DNA of 64,000 bases from contig CALYLW010000562.1 in assembly GCA_944989445.1 (NCBI GenBank), positions 124,001-188,000 on the forward strand. The letters run 5' to 3'. Below are positions 1-64,000 of this stretch, in pieces. Each line of letters opens with the position of its first letter. The stretch's first letter is position 1. Source of the stretch: Ampullaceana balthica. Its lineage: Eukaryota; Mollusca; Gastropoda; Lymnaeidae. The notes beneath the pieces were generated by a model that saw only the letters and a list, made by a program, of their open reading frames with translations, was not told the origin of the DNA and did not search any database. The position numbers were made by a program, and so were the translations under genes.

Positions 1-1095
1 CAAAGTGGGGGAGGAGATTTTGTCAGCTATAGATTAGTCGAGGTGAGGAGAGGAGATATTGTCAGCTATAGATTAGTCGAGTTGAGGAGAGGAGATATTA
101 TCAGCTATAGATTAGTCGAAGTGGGGGAGGAGATATTGTCAGCTAAAGATTAGTCGAAGTGGGTGAGGCGATACTTTCAGCTATAGATTAGTCAAAGTGG
201 GAGAGTAGATATTATCAGCTATAGATTAGTCAAAGTGGGGGAGGAGATACTTTCAGCTATAGATTAGTCAAAGTGGGGGAGGAGATACTTTCAGCTATAG
301 ATTAGTCAAAGTGGGGGAGGAGATATTGTCAGCTATAGATTAGTCAAAGTGGGGGAGGAGATACTTTCAGCTATAGATTAGTCAAAGTGGGGGAGGAGAT
401 ATTGTCAGCTATAGATTAGTCGAAGTGGGTGAGGCGATACTTTCAGTTATAGATTAGTCAAAGTGGGGGAGGAGATACTGTCAGCTATAGATTAGTCGAG
501 GTGAGGAGAGGAGATATTGTCAGCTATAGATTAGTCGAGGTGAGGAGAGGAGATATTGTCAGCTATAGATTAGTATAATGTGGGGGATCAGATATTGTCA
601 GCTATAGATTAGTCGAGGTGAGGAAAGGAGATATTGTCAGCTATAGATTAGTCAAAGTGGGGGAGGAGATATTGTCAGCTATAGATTAGTCGAGGTGAGG
701 AGAGGAGATAACATCAGCTATAGATTAGTCGAGGTGAGGAGAGGAGATATTGTCAGCTATAGATTAGTCGAGGTGAGGAGAGGAGATATTGTCAGCTATA
801 GATTAGTTGAGGTGAGGAGATGAGATATTGTCAGGTATAAATTAGTCGAGGTGAGGAGATGAGATATTGTCAGCTATAGATTAGTCAAAGTGGGTGAGAA
901 GATATTGTCAGCTATAGATTAGTCAAGGTGAGGAGAGGAGATAACATCAGCTTTAACATATAGATTAGTCAAATTTGGAGAGGCGATACTTTCAGCTATA
1001 GATTAGTAAAAGTTGGTGAGGCGATACTTTTAGCTATAGACTAGTCAAAGTGGGTGAGGCGATACTTTCAGCTATAGATTAGTCAAAGATTAGGG
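1..1095. repeat. 39-bp minisatellite, about 28 copies, cut by window start
   Basis: The units share TCAGCTATAGATTAGTC followed by either a purine-rich AAAGTGGGGGAGGAG or GAGGTGAGGAGAGGAG variant. The second variant contains GAG|GTGAGG, a good 5' splice site look-alike, so it may derive from a donor upstream of the window. Copies are not identical and variant types are interspersed. Confidence 0.95.
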
Positions 1096-1898
1096 GGGTA
1101 GATATTAACACGGAAAATGTTTACATCAAATATAACCCATAGCAGAAACAACAGCTGGGTTATTCACACGGACATCACCATATTTGGGTGGTGTTGCCGT
1201 TGCAATGAATATGTTCATGTTAAAAGTTCTCCAGTGATCACGAGGTCCTCTATAATCTGGACATCGGTTAATGTTGAGAGCCTATGTAGTGTTACATGGT
1301 GTTACACAAAATCATGTATATTGTTTTAAAATTCTACAACTTCACGGACAAACTATTACTTTTTAACTAAAGCTGAACAGTTCTTCAACATTTTTAGTGA
1401 ATTAAATCATCACATAAAGTGTATGATCTTTTTTTTTAAACAAAAAAGTATTTTTAGTAGCATTGGTCTGTAATTTCTTGTTAACTTTGTTTTATTCCAA
1501 CATTGGTTTGGTTGCTGAATGACTTGGCGATAGAAATCTGGTCAGTTGCCCAAACTCGACGAGTTAGAAAACCTTAACATACAAACCGAAATTTGTTTCA
1601 AAAGTAGCACTGCCATTGGCTCAGCTGATACGACACTGGTGAATTAACGACAAGTTTTGTCTCCTAAAAAATATCAGGTTTTCAGATTTTTTTTACTTGG
1701 CAAAAATGTATGCATATGTTGTTGTTTTTGTTTTTTTTATAGGAACATCAAATAAATGAAGGGCCGAGATTGTCTTCCATGCGATTTTTTTTTGTTCGCA
1801 GTAGGGAAGCATCTAGTTATGGGATTACATAGTAAGATATATATTTTTTAATGAAACTTTGAACAACAAATTATAGGTTAACTATTTTTTTATTCCAG
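1096..1898. other. Intron sequence before exon 1, nothing recognised
   Basis: AT-rich unique-looking sequence with poly-T runs. I see no exon, transposon end or RNA gene. The last 30 bases are the pyrimidine tract and ccag acceptor of exon 1. Confidence 0.6.
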
Positions 1899-63470
<61,572 letters not shown>

Positions 63471-64000
63471 TTTATGCCCTTTGAATTAAGTGTGTTTAAT
63501 CAAATTATTGCACTCTGAATCACCTTCTCTCTCTTTTTCTAACGCATTCCGTTCTCTTTCTCTCTTATTTTTCTCTTTCACTTTTTTCTTCCCTTTCCCC
63601 GTGAAGATAAGAATATCACCACCCACAGTGTTGTTTTCAAAAAATAGAGAAAAATACATTTGAACTTATTATAAAATAGTTGGCACAGAAGCTACGTTTA
63701 TCGGTCAATGAAATGTCAGATTGTCATTCCAGATAGTACATTTTGGAGGGGGGAAAATGTGTGAGTGCAGTTTTGAATGCATAATGAGTAGGAATATTAC
63801 GAATGGGAAATGGTGATAATTATATTGTTTGGGGGCATATAAAGAGCAAGATCTTTCACCGGATGTTTATTGCGTGTCTCGGGAACATAAAGAATACGTA
63901 CAGAAGAGCATATGCCGCTGACGAGTGGGAGGATATGGGGAGAGAAGTTCATTAAGATAGGAAAGGCATGATTGAGGGAAGAATATGAGGTGGACAGTAT
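63471..64000. other. Sequence after exon 16, intron or 3' UTR
   Basis: Pyrimidine-rich TCTCTC tract at 63520-63600, then AT- and G-rich sequence. No AATAAA seen. If the donor at 63360 is used this is intron. Confidence 0.5.

Noticed and set aside
1..1095. CRISPR-like regular spacing of repeats
   Set aside because: Units are contiguous with no unique spacers, and the window is clearly animal DNA.

Overview
The window is animal nuclear DNA, AT-rich, with long introns, GT-AG splice sites and a very heavy load of minisatellites and transposon remnants. The single host gene has its best-matching motifs in the NMDA-type ionotropic glutamate receptor family. The repeat style (many stop-free minisatellites, Penelope-like and hAT elements) suggests a lophotrochozoan, most likely a gastropod mollusc. 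That organism call is inference. No prokaryotic features are present. Layout: one plus-strand gene spans the whole window. I can join 16 coding exons from 1899 to 63359 or 63470 using splice consensus and matching intron phases. In order they encode the amino-terminal domain (exons 1-4), the S1 half of the ligand-binding domain (exons 5-7), M1 and the M2 pore loop (exon 8), M3 with the SYTANLAA gate motif (exon 9), the S2 half (exons 10-12), M4 (exon 13) and a long Ser/Pro-rich cytoplasmic tail (exons 14-16). The 5' end of the gene lies upstream of the window; the 3' end may lie downstream. The pore loop carries Gly-His where GluN1 and GluN2 carry Asn, so the subunit is GluN3-like. All exons join in frame except exon 10, which reads with one base too many and meets a stop. 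Intron contents: 1-1095 is a 39-bp minisatellite. Introns 1-6 hold small inverted-repeat elements and arrays. Several arrays are tandem copies of the exon-intron boundary itself: the exon 1 donor, exon 4 donor, exon 7 acceptor and exon 8 acceptor. Intron 7 holds a 32-bp array and a decayed GTF2IRD2-like hAT transposase gene with two further elements nested in it. Intron 10 (20.5 kb) holds a cluster of one MITE-like family, a 3.6-kb 42-bp array with higher-order structure, a LINE remnant, an almost intact Penelope-like retroelement broken by a hAT-type element, and three adjoining minisatellites at 44.0-48.4 kb. Intron 11 holds a 4.9-kb decayed hAT element with a perfect 8-bp target duplication and two elements nested in it. 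Intron 12 holds a second copy of the hAT-type element, inserted into a minisatellite. Most long open frames in the window are repeat artefacts: the units are stop-free and often a multiple of three bases long. The only real coding sequences are the receptor exons, the Penelope-like ORF on the minus strand (38868-41027) and two decayed hAT transposases. The strongest unexplained pattern is the repeated birth of minisatellites across splice sites of one gene, including 17 identical 26-bp copies of the exon 7 acceptor plus exon start.
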